A program made the translations under genes and the position numbers. DNA of 64,000 bases from Aquibacillus halophilus. Its GTDB lineage: Bacteria; Bacillota; Bacilli; Bacillales; Amphibacillaceae. Shown here in pieces: positions 28,404 to 37,791 of this stretch. Under the pieces are notes generated by a model, which saw nothing but the letters and a program-made list of their open reading frames with translations, did not search any database and was not told where the DNA came from. Position 1 is the first letter of the stretch, and each line of letters starts with the position of its first letter. The stretch covers positions 186,001-250,000 of the forward strand of contig NZ_WJNG01000001.1 in the NCBI RefSeq assembly GCF_009649745.1, in the 5' to 3' direction.

Positions 28404-29624
28404 TCATTTACTATTTCTTAAATCGGCTAGACCTTTATTGTCTTGCTTAGAAATACATCGTCCTATAGAGTACCAAAAGATAGGTGCCAAGAGCTGAAAT
28501 ACCAAGACATTAGAACCAGTTGCTTGAAACAACAATAGTAGAATTATACCTAGCTCAATAATCTTAGACCGTGCTTCAAACAAGCCTCTTAGGATAGCTA
28601 TAGTAACAATTGCTAAAAAAATTCCTACCCCAATAATTCCAATTTCTACATACATTCTCACTATCGATCCATCATGAACAGCGGGAAATCCATATGCACC
28701 TGCAGTATGACTCACAGCACCCAGCCCTAATCCTATTAAGTGATTTGTTACTAATCCTAATCCTAATTCCCATTGATCCGATCTACTACTTACTGCTGTA
28801 GAAAACATTTCTATTCTAGTAACTAACATTTCGAATTGGAGTGGAAATAACCACCACCCTAAAATAAGAGTACCAATAACAATCAATAACTCATATATAA
28901 AATGAGTTGCTTTTAAACGTCTCCATTTCACATATAGAAAAAAATGTAAAATAATTATTATTATAAATGAACCTAGCAAAGCAGACCTTCGGAGACCAAG
29001 AATAAGTGCGATCATACTTACTATAAGGTATAACCAGTATAACCACTTTTCTTTACTACCCTTTTGTGCTAGTCCCATGAAACTATAAAAAAACAACATT
29101 GTAGCAAAACTTGAAGCTATCGTAGCTCCGTAAATGCTATATAGGCTGCTTCTTATCCATGAAGGTTGATTATTACTTGAGTAACCTATTTCAACTAGGT
29201 AATTACCATACCACATAGGGGCCCAAATATAAAAAATAATTCCTACTATTAAACTAAGGCAAATCGCTTTAAAAAAATTCGGTAAGAAAGAGGCAGACTT
29301 GTCTACTTTTCCATAAAAGTAAAAGCAAATTGGTAATATCCCATAGGTTATTTCTACTACATATGCTTGAATTGGTATTTTACCTATTGGATACCAAAGC
29401 AGAGAAATTATTGAGAAAAAAACATATGCAAGTATCAATAAATCAAAATATCTTTGAATTATTATGCCTTTTCGAAACAAATCAATCACAAGAATCATCA
29501 TATAAGTAGTCGCTAGAATACCTACTGGAATATTTGTATAGAATACAGCCAGTAAATACCCTAACAGAACAACAAAATAATATACGTTCCACACTTCATC
29601 ACTAGCTATCTTTCTAAATTTCAT
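28404..29624 (-). CDS. wzy: Wzy-like O-antigen/capsule polymerase
   Basis: A 406-residue membrane protein with about 11-12 hydrophobic helices and a larger extracytoplasmic loop (about 255-300: LVTRIEMFSTAVSSRSDQWELGLGLVTNHLIGLGLG) of the kind carrying the catalytic arginines of the Wzy/WaaL O-antigen ligase superfamily. It is the only polymerase candidate in the locus and pairs with wzx. Sequence alone does not separate polymerase from ligase, but in a Gram-positive capsule locus polymerase is expected. Confidence 0.85.
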   Translation of the reverse strand: MKFRKIASDEVWNVYYFVVLLGYLLAVFYTNIPVGILATTYMMILVIDLFRKGIIIQRYFDLLILAYVFFSIISLLWYPIGKIPIQAYVVEITYGILPICFYFYGKVDKSASFLPNFFKAICLSLIVGIIFYIWAPMWYGNYLVEIGYSSNNQPSWIRSSLYSIYGATIASSFATMLFFYSFMGLAQKGSKEKWLYWLYLIVSMIALILGLRRSALLGSFIIIIILHFFLYVKWRRLKATHFIYELLIVIGTLILGWWLFPLQFEMLVTRIEMFSTAVSSRSDQWELGLGLVTNHLIGLGLGAVSHTAGAYGFPAVHDGSIVRMYVEIGIIGVGIFLAIVTIAILRGLFEARSKIIELGIILLLLFQATGSNVLVFQLLAPIFWYSIGRCISKQDNKGLADLRNSK

Positions 29625-29692
29625 TTATTACTTTCTCCTCTGAATTAAAAAATATGATTAGCCTTAATTATATTATCCAAGGTAATGAAAAC

Positions 29693-30709
29693 TTAAGAAT
29701 TATATAATTCTTGTTTTTGGGATATAAGATGCTTTTTCATTAACCTCTCCAATGCTTTGGGATCATCATACGGGAAATAGTCTACTTTCTCATAACCATT
29801 GAGAACCTCTTTAGAAAAGCTAGTGTGAGACGCTATTATTGGCGTTTTATGCATCTTTGCTTCAAGCATAGGCAAACCAAAAGTTTCTATGTAAGATGGA
29901 AAAATCAAAATAGATTTGGAGTAATAATCATAAACTTCATTAATACTCAATGAACCGATAAACTTAATTGGTAGCGAATTATTGTATATAATTTTTTGGA
30001 GTTCTTGAATGTGTTTATTCTCGTCTCCTTTTAATGTGAAAATAACCTCACACTTATCTAAAAAAACATTTGATAAATTTCTTATCGCTTCAACCACTAC
30101 TTTATGATTTTTATATTCCAATCCACTTGAAGGGTAAAAGAAAATAACTTTCTCATTATCTTGCTTACTATAAAATTTTTTAACTTTCACATTAAATTCT
30201 GGCTGCTTTAGTATAAATTTTTCTTTCTCAACATTTGCATTTCTTATTGCAGCATTCATAATCCATTTAGTCTGAACAATTACTTTATCAGCTTTCCTTA
30301 TCGATTTATATATCATCTTATTGACTACATTTTGATAAACCCAAAATTTAAAATTTTCGGTGATACCATACTGTTTCTCAACAAATGGTAATGGTTGATG
30401 TAGATATAATGTTTGCTTTACTTGAACTTTAGGTACAAGAACATTTTGTAAAGATAACACTTCATTAACCTCATACTTATTCACTAGTTTATGTGCTACA
30501 AATTTATCAAAATACAGTCTATGAAACCAACTCTTTTTTATCCAGGGATAGTTTAAAACTCTAACATTTTTTTGCTCTTTTAATTTTGGATTACTGACAA
30601 CAAAAATCCACTCTATTTTAGTATTATTTAATGCAGCATCATAATATTGATTTAATATAGTTAATGCTCCCCCACTTTCAGCCGGAACATCAAACACCAT
30701 TATTCTCAT
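29693..30709 (-). CDS. Family 4-type glycosyltransferase (GT-B)
   Basis: 338 residues. The C-terminal GT-B donor domain shows EVIFTLKGDENKHI, IKFIGSLSINEVYDYYSKSILIFPSYIETFGLPMLEAKMHKTPIIASHTSFSKEVL, with the E-x7-E motif of retaining GT4 enzymes. GGAGG ribosome site. A decayed tandem copy lies directly upstream at 30775-31145, so the gene arose or persisted through a duplication. Confidence 0.88.
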   Translation of the reverse strand: MRIMVFDVPAESGGALTILNQYYDAALNNTKIEWIFVVSNPKLKEQKNVRVLNYPWIKKSWFHRLYFDKFVAHKLVNKYEVNEVLSLQNVLVPKVQVKQTLYLHQPLPFVEKQYGITENFKFWVYQNVVNKMIYKSIRKADKVIVQTKWIMNAAIRNANVEKEKFILKQPEFNVKVKKFYSKQDNEKVIFFYPSSGLEYKNHKVVVEAIRNLSNVFLDKCEVIFTLKGDENKHIQELQKIIYNNSLPIKFIGSLSINEVYDYYSKSILIFPSYIETFGLPMLEAKMHKTPIIASHTSFSKEVLNGYEKVDYFPYDDPKALERLMKKHLISQKQELYNS

Positions 30710-30774
30710 AAAATTAGTTCCTCCAATTACTCTGTTTGGACTAATACTTTATCAGCTTTTTCTGTTGAACAAAA

Positions 30775-31145
30775 TATCATTTCACCTGTTAAATCCGAAG
30801 TCTTGGGTTTTCATAAATACTGTACCTTATCTGAATAAACGGTAATGGTTGATATAAGTACAAAGTCTGCTTAACTATTACTTTATTAATAAAGAGATAG
30901 TACTTCACCCGCATTAGCTCTACAACTATTTTATGGGATATTACCATTTCAAAGTAAAATCTGTGAAACAAGCTCTTTTTTACCCAAGGGTTGATTTTAA
31001 CTTTTACATTTTTAGTTTCCTTTAGAATAGGAGTGCTAACCATAAAAAACATTTATTATTTCAATTTTAAATTGCCTTTTTGGGTATTCTTTACTGTATT
31101 CAATGCACCAGCTTTTCAGCTGGAACATTAAAGACAATTTATTCA
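30775..31145 (-). pseudogene. Decayed duplicate of the adjacent glycosyltransferase
   Basis: Frame pieces here match the first about 110 codons of the intact neighbour in order: VFNVPAE (intact VFDVPAE), FFMVSTPILKETKNVKVKINPWVKKSLFHRFYF (intact FVVSNPKLKEQKNVRV, PWIKKSWFHRLYF), and VKQTLYLYQPLPFIQIRYSIYENP (intact VKQTLYLHQPLPFVEKQYGITENF). Stops, frameshifts and loss of the catalytic C-domain make it a remnant. Confidence 0.85.
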
Positions 31146-32273
31146 TAGTTTCCTCCACACCATTTTATTAACAATTCCAGTATAGCTTTGAATTAGCTTT
31201 ACTATTTTTAAACTTACATTTTCATCTGTATAATTTGGAACATTAACACCAAAATCACCATTAGCCTTCATTTTTACAGCTATATCAACTGATTGCAATA
31301 CTTGCTCAGTAGTAATACTACCTATAATCATGTTACCTTTATCAAAAACTTCAGGTCTTTCAGTACTAGTCCTTACTGATACAGCTGGAAATTTAAAGTA
31401 AGATGCTTCTTCTGCCACAGTTCCACTATCTGAAACTACACAGAATGCGTTTAGTTGCAAGTTATTATAATCACAGAAACCGAATGGCTGCATACTTTTC
31501 ACATTTTTATGAAACTTAAACCCACGCTGTTCTATAATCTTTTTACTTCGTGGATGAGTACTATAAATCACTGGCATGTCATATGTTTCTGCCATAGCAT
31601 TTACCGCATTCATTAATTCCATAAAATTTTGCTCGTTATCAATATTCTCTTCACGGTGTGCAGATAACAGAATATATTTCCCAATTTCTAACTCGAGACA
31701 TTCTAGAACCTTACTACTTTTAATCCTTTCTGAGTTAACCTTAAAAATTTCTGCCATAGGCGATCCCACTACATAGGTTCTTTCTTTAGGCACACCTTCA
31801 GCATTCAAATATCGTCTTGCATGCTCTGTATAACAAAGGTTAACATCACTAGTATGATCGACAATTCTTCTATTAATTTCCTCAGGCAAATTTTCATCAA
31901 AACACCTGTTACCTGCTTCCATATGAAAGATTGGAATTTTTAATCTTTTAGCAGATATAACACTTAAACATGAGTTTGTATCACCCAGAACTAAAATTGC
32001 ATCTGGTTTTTTTTCAACCATTAATTCATAAGACTTTGCAAGAACATTCCCCATAGTTTGTCCTAAGTTATCTCCTACAACCCCTAGATAATGATCTGGT
32101 TCCCTTAATCCCAATTCCTCAAAAAACACTTGATTAAGGTTATAATCATAATTTTGTCCTGTGTGCACCAATATATGTTCAAAATATTTATCGCATTTTT
32201 TTATCGTTTCTGATAGTTTAATAATTTCTGGGCGTGTACCCACAATTGTCATAACTTTTAACTTTTGCACCAT
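31143..32273 (-). CDS. capG: UDP-N-acetyl-L-fucosamine-forming C-2 epimerase (CapG/FnlC type)
   Basis: About 376 residues of the non-hydrolysing UDP-GlcNAc 2-epimerase (WecB) family: MTIVGTRPEIIKLS, HTGQNYDYNLNQVFFEEL, GDTNSCLSV, HMEAGNRCFDENLPEEINRRIVDHTSD, LLSAHREENID and SDSGTVAEEASYF. After CapE and CapF it makes the last step to UDP-L-FucNAc. The ATG at 32273 is chosen (AAAGGA eight bases upstream). It is not the hydrolysing NeuC/LegG type judged by its neighbours and motifs, though the families are related. Confidence 0.9.
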   Translation of the reverse strand: MVQKLKVMTIVGTRPEIIKLSETIKKCDKYFEHILVHTGQNYDYNLNQVFFEELGLREPDHYLGVVGDNLGQTMGNVLAKSYELMVEKKPDAILVLGDTNSCLSVISAKRLKIPIFHMEAGNRCFDENLPEEINRRIVDHTSDVNLCYTEHARRYLNAEGVPKERTYVVGSPMAEIFKVNSERIKSSKVLECLELEIGKYILLSAHREENIDNEQNFMELMNAVNAMAETYDMPVIYSTHPRSKKIIEQRGFKFHKNVKSMQPFGFCDYNNLQLNAFCVVSDSGTVAEEASYFKFPAVSVRTSTERPEVFDKGNMIIGSITTEQVLQSVDIAVKMKANGDFGVNVPNYTDENVSLKIVKLIQSYTGIVNKMVWRKL

Positions 32274-32289
32274 TTTGCCCATCCTTTAT

Positions 32290-33141
32290 CTAATAATAAT
32301 GTTTATAAAGTTCTCTATGATCCTCAATCCAATATTTCATCTCTATAACCATTTGTTCATAACTAGGAACCACAAAAGAAAAATCATTTCTATTATTAAT
32401 AAGCGATTTATCAACTTTTATTTTGTTACTAGGTAAAATATGAATAGATTTATTCTTCATGTGTTTGTTAAAAAGTTGAAGCAAGTCATATTTACTGATG
32501 CTTTTGTTATTTACTAGGTTATATAAACCTGTTAAGTTTTCTTTTAATGCCTTTTCCATGGCTTTTGCTAATGTCAGAGTAGTTACTCCAGTCCAAATAG
32601 CTTTTGTAAAGCCATCGATTTTCCCATCCTGCCTCATAAACCAATTAAAAAGACCTATCCCATTTTGATTTATATCCGGACCAATAATTGAGTTTCTAAA
32701 AGTTAAATCTTTACCATTTTCTAATTCACCTAAAGTTTTTGATCTGTCGTAGAAAGTTTCCCCATCCCTTAATGAATTCTCATTATAATTTCCAGCCTTA
32801 CCTGAGAAAACACAATCTGTACTCATATGGATAATTCTTGTTTTAGATTCTCTAGTTATATAACTAAGATAATGAGGTAAATAGCTGTTTAAAAATACTG
32901 CTTGATGTTTATTTTCCTCTGCATATTGATTCAGTATTCCTATACAATTTATAACAGCATCATATTTACCTTTTTTTACAGTTTCAGTTACTAAAGGTAT
33001 GTCGGATACATCAGCAATAATATTATCGGTGTATGGAAAAGTCCTCCTAGTTAAAGCTGTTACTTCATGTCCTTGCTCTTTCAGATATATAGCTATCACA
33101 TGACCAGCCATACCGGTAGCACCTAGTATTAAAAACCTCAT
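32290..33141 (-). CDS. capF: Bifunctional reductase/epimerase of UDP-L-FucNAc synthesis (CapF/FnlB type)
   Basis: About 283 residues, RmlD-like SDR: MRFLILGATGMAGHVIAIYL, INCIGILNQYAEENKHQAVFLNSYLPHYL, STDCVFSGKAGNYNE and YDRSKTLGE (YxxxK). The start ATG at 33141 overlaps the capE stop by four bases and has AAGGTG upstream. Staphylococcal CapF is longer, with an extra C-terminal cupin domain; this protein ends soon after the SDR part and so lacks it, as FnlB/WbjC variants may. Confidence 0.82.
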   Translation of the reverse strand: MRFLILGATGMAGHVIAIYLKEQGHEVTALTRRTFPYTDNIIADVSDIPLVTETVKKGKYDAVINCIGILNQYAEENKHQAVFLNSYLPHYLSYITRESKTRIIHMSTDCVFSGKAGNYNENSLRDGETFYDRSKTLGELENGKDLTFRNSIIGPDINQNGIGLFNWFMRQDGKIDGFTKAIWTGVTTLTLAKAMEKALKENLTGLYNLVNNKSISKYDLLQLFNKHMKNKSIHILPSNKIKVDKSLINNRNDFSFVVPSYEQMVIEMKYWIEDHRELYKHYY

Positions 33142-34166
33142 GCAAACACCTTCATCCATTTATCAAGCTCTTCTTTTATATAATCAAGTTTCATTAATTT
33201 CTCTTTAATTTGCTCGATATTCAGACGGTGCGTATTATGAGAATTATATTCTTGTTCAATAGAAAGTTTTTCATTTCCTTGTTCAAAGTATTTTTCATAG
33301 TTTAGATCACGTATATCCGCCGGTACTCTAAAGAATCCAACCATATCCTCTGCTACTACATACTCTTCTCTTGTTAAAAGAGTCTCATACAGCTTTTCTC
33401 CATGACGAGTACCAATAACTTTTATTTCATTATCTGCCTCAAAAAGTTCTTTTAAAGCTATAGCTAAATCTCCTATTAGACAAGCCGGTGCTTTCTGAAC
33501 CATGATATCTCCAGCTATAGCATTCTGGAATGCAAATACGACCAATTCAACTGCTTCTTCAAGACTCATTAGATATCTAGTCATATTTGGGTCGGTAACC
33601 GTTAATGGCTGACCATTTTTAATTTGTTCAATAAATAAGGGAATTACTGAACCACGTGATGCCATTACATTACCATATCTCGTTCCACATATAAGCGTCC
33701 TATCTGGATCCACAGTTTTGGATTTAGCAACAAATACTTTTTCCATCATCGCCTTTGATATACCCATTGCATTAATTGGATAAGCAGCTTTATCTGTTGA
33801 TAGGCAAATCACCTTTTTTACTCCAAAATCTATAGCTGCAGTCAATACATTATCTGTTCCCAATATATTTGTTTTTACAGCTTCAAGAGGGAAGAATTCA
33901 CATGAAGGCACTTGTTTAAGTGCTGCTGCATGAAATACATAATCAACCCCGTGCATTGCATTTTTCACACCTGCCAAATCTCTTACGTCCCCTATATAGA
34001 ACTTTAACTTGTCATTATTATATAATTTACGCATGTCATCTTGCTTTTTTTCATCTCTTGAAAATATACGTATTTCTTTTATATCACTATCTAAGAACCT
34101 TTCCATAACAGCATTACCGAAAGAACCGGTCCCGCCTGTTATCAATAAAGTTTTGTTTTCAAACAT
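33138..34166 (-). CDS. capE: UDP-GlcNAc 4,6-dehydratase/5-epimerase (CapE/FnlA/WbjB type)
   Basis: About 342 residues: TLLITGGTGSFGNAVMERFL, IFSRDEKKQDDMRKLY, VFHAAALKQVPSCEFFPLEAVKTNILGT, LSTDKAAYPINAMGISKAMMEK. It performs the first step from UDP-GlcNAc towards UDP-L-FucNAc. ATG at 34166 is used (GGAGC ribosome site). It is followed at once by capF and capG, the standard order. Confidence 0.92.
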   Translation of the reverse strand: MFENKTLLITGGTGSFGNAVMERFLDSDIKEIRIFSRDEKKQDDMRKLYNNDKLKFYIGDVRDLAGVKNAMHGVDYVFHAAALKQVPSCEFFPLEAVKTNILGTDNVLTAAIDFGVKKVICLSTDKAAYPINAMGISKAMMEKVFVAKSKTVDPDRTLICGTRYGNVMASRGSVIPLFIEQIKNGQPLTVTDPNMTRYLMSLEEAVELVVFAFQNAIAGDIMVQKAPACLIGDLAIALKELFEADNEIKVIGTRHGEKLYETLLTREEYVVAEDMVGFFRVPADIRDLNYEKYFEQGNEKLSIEQEYNSHNTHRLNIEQIKEKLMKLDYIKEELDKWMKVFA

Positions 34167-34190
34167 ATCTATTAGCTCCAATCTATAAAG

Positions 34191-35408
34191 TTAGTTTATA
34201 CTAAACCATTCGTCCATTCTTTCCAATAACTTATTTTTATCAAAGTTCCTTTTATAGTAATCAAGTGCACTATCCGACATACTTTGTAAATCATCGGAAG
34301 ACATAACAACAAATTCTTGAATATTATCTGCAAGTGTCTTGGCATCTCCGGCATCACTGCAAATACCAGCATTTGCTTCATTTATAACCTGCTGTATTTC
34401 TCCATCAGCTGAAACTAATACAGGGATCCCACATGCTAGACATGATTGTGTTTTGGCGGGTAAAGTTATTGAAAAAACCTTGCTTTTTGAAAGGCTTATT
34501 AATGTAGCGTCACATACTGCCATGAACTCAGGGATTCTAGTAGCAGGCTGCTTGTCCACGAAATTAAACATTTCAGAAACATCATATTTTTTCACTAGAT
34601 TAATTAACTCATTTTTATAACGTCCATCACCAACTATATTAAAACGAACTTTCTTACTATTTTGTTTTAATATATGAGCTGCTTCGGGTAGGATATTTAA
34701 TCCTTGTGCTACTCCAATATTGCCTGCGAAAATAATGTTAAAACTGTCATCTTGAGGAATCTCTGGAAGTATTACCGTTTCTTTGTCAACAGGGGTATAA
34801 AAATCCTCTGCATATTGAGGCCAAAATTCTAATTTACTAAGATTCACACCACGCTGATTTATGACATCGATGAAACTTCTAGAAGAAGTAAAAATTCTAT
34901 CACAACGGCTATATATATAGTCAACCATTACTCCAATTGCATTTAAAATATGTTTATTTTTGATACCTGCTACAATTTCTACATTTTCAGGCCACAAGTC
35001 AGTAACGTACAAATAACATGGTATCCGTCTCTTTTGTGCATACCAAACTCCTGGTAATGCTTGTGTCATTGGGGATACTTCATATATGAAAACATAATCT
35101 GCTTTAATTCTTGTAAATAAGTTCCAGAAGAAACCAGACACTACAAAGGATAAATAATTTAACGCAAGCATAATTGAATTATTTCCTCTTGGTATGAGTG
35201 GTATCCTAATTATCTCAATGCCGTTATATGTTTCTTTTCTTTTCTTAAATAGTCCATGCCCATCATAGTATTTACCTTGTGGGTAATTTGGAATACCAGT
35301 TATAACCGTTACTTTGTATCCCCTTTTCACCCATTCAATACAAATATTATTAATACGAAATTGTTCAGGGTAGAAATACTGTGCAATAACTAAAATATGT
35401 TTTTTCAA
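34191..35408 (-). CDS. capL: Family 4 glycosyltransferase, CapL/WbuB type
   Basis: About 405 residues. ILVIAQYFYPEQFRINNICIEW, VTVITGIPNYPQGKYYDGHGLFKKR and PCYLYVTDLWPENVEIVAGIKN are typical of WbuB/CapL, which adds L-FucNAc to the undecaprenyl-linked first sugar. The donor-domain block is DATLISLSKSKVFSITLPAKTQSCLACGIPVLVSADGEI. TTG at 35408 overlaps the capN stop by four bases and has GGGTGG upstream, so it is preferred to GTG at 35420. Confidence 0.85.
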   Translation of the reverse strand: MKKHILVIAQYFYPEQFRINNICIEWVKRGYKVTVITGIPNYPQGKYYDGHGLFKKRKETYNGIEIIRIPLIPRGNNSIMLALNYLSFVVSGFFWNLFTRIKADYVFIYEVSPMTQALPGVWYAQKRRIPCYLYVTDLWPENVEIVAGIKNKHILNAIGVMVDYIYSRCDRIFTSSRSFIDVINQRGVNLSKLEFWPQYAEDFYTPVDKETVILPEIPQDDSFNIIFAGNIGVAQGLNILPEAAHILKQNSKKVRFNIVGDGRYKNELINLVKKYDVSEMFNFVDKQPATRIPEFMAVCDATLISLSKSKVFSITLPAKTQSCLACGIPVLVSADGEIQQVINEANAGICSDAGDAKTLADNIQEFVVMSSDDLQSMSDSALDYYKRNFDKNKLLERMDEWFSIN

Positions 35409-36286
35409 TTTTCTTTCCACCCTTCCTCTTTATTCTCCGTCAATTCAATTGTTTTCCGAAAATTCCTTATTTGGTAATTTACTTTATATTCGCTCATACT
35501 TTTCTCATATACTAAATTACCAAACACTTTATCAATAATTCCTAACCTCAATCCCACGATTTTTAATATAGGATTAAAAACTTTTGTCAATGTAATCTTC
35601 TTTCCATAAACATCAGCAATCAATCTAACCATTTCACTTGTTCTAACATACTCGGTATTTTGCGGAAAGAACATTCCACTCTCTTCATTATCAATTATAA
35701 GTTTTAGAAACTCGCAAAGATTATCAATGTGAAGCATACTTCTTTGATTTTCTATATCTGGAAAAACAGGTAACTTTCGAGCCGCTTTTGCAAGCTTAGG
35801 ATAATTCCCTTTAGATCCTTTACCGTAAATCATTGGGGGGCGAATAATAGCAATTTTAAAATTATCATTTTCTAGAGGGTTGATCCCCTCTTCAGCCTTC
35901 AATTTGCTATTTCCATAGAAATTACTCGGTGTAGGCACAGTATTTTTATTGATGACCTTCTTACTGCTACTACTCTCCCCATATACAATAATACTACTCA
36001 TAAAAATAAACTGCTTAACACCCTCTGCTTTGGCTTTTTCAGCAGTCTTTATTGTAAGATCCCGGTTAACTTTATAGTACATTTCTTCCATTTTAGGATT
36101 TGATGATACGTGTGCTATCCCAGCCATATGAAGTACAACATCATATCCTGTGAAATCTTTTTCTTTCCAATTGTTATTTCTCAAACTAATGGATTCCACA
36201 GAATATTTATCAGGGTAATTCCCAAGCCACTTCACCATGTTCTTTCCTACATAGCTGTTTACACCTGTTATCAATATTTTTTTCAT
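35405..36286 (-). CDS. capN: 4-keto-sugar reductase, CapN/WreQ-like
   Basis: 293 residues, extended SDR: KILITGVNSYVGKNMVKWL, VVLHMAGIAHVSS, FIFMSSIIVYGES and FYGNSKLKAEEGI (YxxxK), RPPMIYGKGSKGNYPKL. With CapD and CapM in the same locus this fits CapN/WreQ, which reduces the 4-keto group of the dehydratase product to D-FucNAc or D-QuiNAc, possibly after attachment to the lipid carrier. It overlaps capM by four bases (ATGA). Confidence 0.8.
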   Translation of the reverse strand: MKKILITGVNSYVGKNMVKWLGNYPDKYSVESISLRNNNWKEKDFTGYDVVLHMAGIAHVSSNPKMEEMYYKVNRDLTIKTAEKAKAEGVKQFIFMSSIIVYGESSSSKKVINKNTVPTPSNFYGNSKLKAEEGINPLENDNFKIAIIRPPMIYGKGSKGNYPKLAKAARKLPVFPDIENQRSMLHIDNLCEFLKLIIDNEESGMFFPQNTEYVRTSEMVRLIADVYGKKITLTKVFNPILKIVGLRLGIIDKVFGNLVYEKSMSEYKVNYQIRNFRKTIELTENKEEGWKEN

Positions 36287-36906
36287 TTAGAAATGCTCTC
36301 CTTGCTACTCGTAACTTCCTTATTAGTTCCACCTTCGACAACACCGTCACTTTTAACAACACTAACGATGGTACCAAAAAAGCACTTTACATCCATTCCG
36401 AGGCTAATCTTTTCAACATACTCTCCATCTAACTTAGCCTTAACTTCAATGGGAAGTTCATCCCTACCATTAATCTGAGCCCACCCAGTCAGCCCTGGTG
36501 GAACATCATTGGCACCAAATTTATCCCGTTCATCGATCAAATCATATTGATTCCATAGTGCTGGCCTCGGCCCAATAATACTCATCTGCCCAACAAAGAT
36601 ATTCCATATCTGCGGTAGTTCATCAAGAGATGTTTTTCTTAAAAATTTACCCATTTTAGTAATGTATTGTTCTGGGTTCTCTAATAAATGAGTTGGAGTA
36701 TCCTTAGGTGTATCTATGCGCATAGTACGAAACTTTAATATATTGAAATGTGTTCTGTTTATTCCAACACGCTTTTGTTTAAACAGAACCGGACCTCTTG
36801 AGTCAATCTTAATAGCAATAATTAAAACTAAATAAATCGGTGATAAAACTATAAGTCCAATTAATGAAAGAATGATATCTATCAGTCTTTTAATTTTCAT
36901 ATTCAT
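36283..36906 (-). CDS. capM: Initiating undecaprenyl-phosphate sugar-1-phosphate transferase (CapM/PglC type)
   Basis: 207 residues, the small monotopic form with one re-entrant hydrophobic segment (IDIILSLIGLIVLSPIYLVLIIAIKI). Family motifs: KQKRVGINRTHFNILKFRTMR, KFLRKTSLDELPQIWNIFVGQMSIIGPRPAL and PPGLTGWAQINGRDELPI. It loads the first sugar phosphate onto undecaprenyl phosphate. With CapD and CapN around it, the sugar is likely D-FucNAc-1-P or its 4-keto precursor. AAGGAG ribosome site. Confidence 0.9.
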   Translation of the reverse strand: MNMKIKRLIDIILSLIGLIVLSPIYLVLIIAIKIDSRGPVLFKQKRVGINRTHFNILKFRTMRIDTPKDTPTHLLENPEQYITKMGKFLRKTSLDELPQIWNIFVGQMSIIGPRPALWNQYDLIDERDKFGANDVPPGLTGWAQINGRDELPIEVKAKLDGEYVEKISLGMDVKCFFGTIVSVVKSDGVVEGGTNKEVTSSKESISK

Positions 36907-37254
36907 GTCTTTAACACTCCTTGAAAAGTTATTTAGTAAGTTAGGACTTAATTGGAAACCTCATCTTCCAACCAACTTCTAAACCACTAAAATTTGTTAT
37001 CCACTTCTGATAGTCACCTCGCATTTTATATTCAATATGCGAAACAGATGAAAAAATCAACATGTAGTGTGTTTGTCGTTAAGATATGGTTTTCAATACT
37101 ATATACTGCACTTGGTTATCTTATTATGATACTCACCTCGTAATATCTATTCAATCTAACAAACAAATACAAAATAGATAATCTTGCGTTTGTCACCATA
37201 AACCGAGTTTCTTCCTAATTAAATAACCACTCAATCAATCTATAAATCTCACAA
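36907..37254. other. Leader of the capM-capG group, no gene
   Basis: The stretch lies between a terminator and capM and probably contains the promoter for the distal capsule genes. GCGAGGTGA and ACGAGGTGA ribosome-site-like boxes occur twice about 120 bases apart but are not followed by long frames. No riboswitch is recognised. Confidence 0.35.
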
Positions 37255-37297
37255 AAAACGCCTCAAACCCTTATACGGCAAGGTTTCTAGCGTTCAA
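37255..37297 (-). terminator. Terminator between the pilin-like remnant and capM
   Basis: On the minus strand AACGC-TAG-AAACC pairs with GGTTT-GAG-GCGTT and is followed by TTTTTG. It would stop transcription arriving from capD, so capM and the genes after it may need their own promoter or antitermination. Confidence 0.7.
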
Positions 37298-37423
37298 TCT
37301 AACCATGATAGTCAGTTCCCCCACGTCATTCAATCTCAACATTAGATTCCATAGAACAATAATGGGAACTGATGTATTAACAACAGACATTGACTCTCCC
37401 AATTTAATGAAATCTTCTAGCTA

Positions 37424-37791
37424 TAAAAAAGGCACATCACCATCATCGTTCTCTTCTTCATCTTGTGGCTTATCACCTCTTGGATGAATGCTACACTGAA
37501 CTTCTCCGTCAAATATAAGAAAGAACTGCTTTATCAGAGTGCATATTCCCACCCACTTTTTTCACATACTGATCGAAGATCAATGTTGAATGATCTAATT
37601 CTTCAGTTATTAAATAAGTTTCATACATCCTTCCCACAAGTTCACTGTTAGAATAACACGCTTCCTTCTCACTATTATCAAGGATTTTCCCTATAGACGG
37701 AACAGCTATCGTAACAATAATACCTAGATAGCGATAACAGCCAGTAACTCTAGTAAAGTAAAACCCTGATTATTAGACTTGATTCTTTCAT
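37424..37791 (-). pseudogene. Type IV pilin-like (ComGC/GspG-type) gene, several frameshifts
   Basis: From ATG at 37791 frameshifted pieces read NNQGFTLLELLAVIAI (prepilin peptidase motif, G followed by FTLLE), then LGIIVTIAVPSIGKILDNSEKEA and, near the end, DGEVQCSIHPRGDKP. The C-terminal Cys/His-containing end is like small pilins of Bacilli (DGxVxCSxH). At least three frameshifts prevent translation. It sits inside the capsule locus, where such a gene is not expected. Confidence 0.75.

Noticed and set aside
31143-32273. LegG/NeuC hydrolysing epimerase
   Set aside because: It sits directly after capE-capF and has the motifs of the non-hydrolysing WecB/CapG type.
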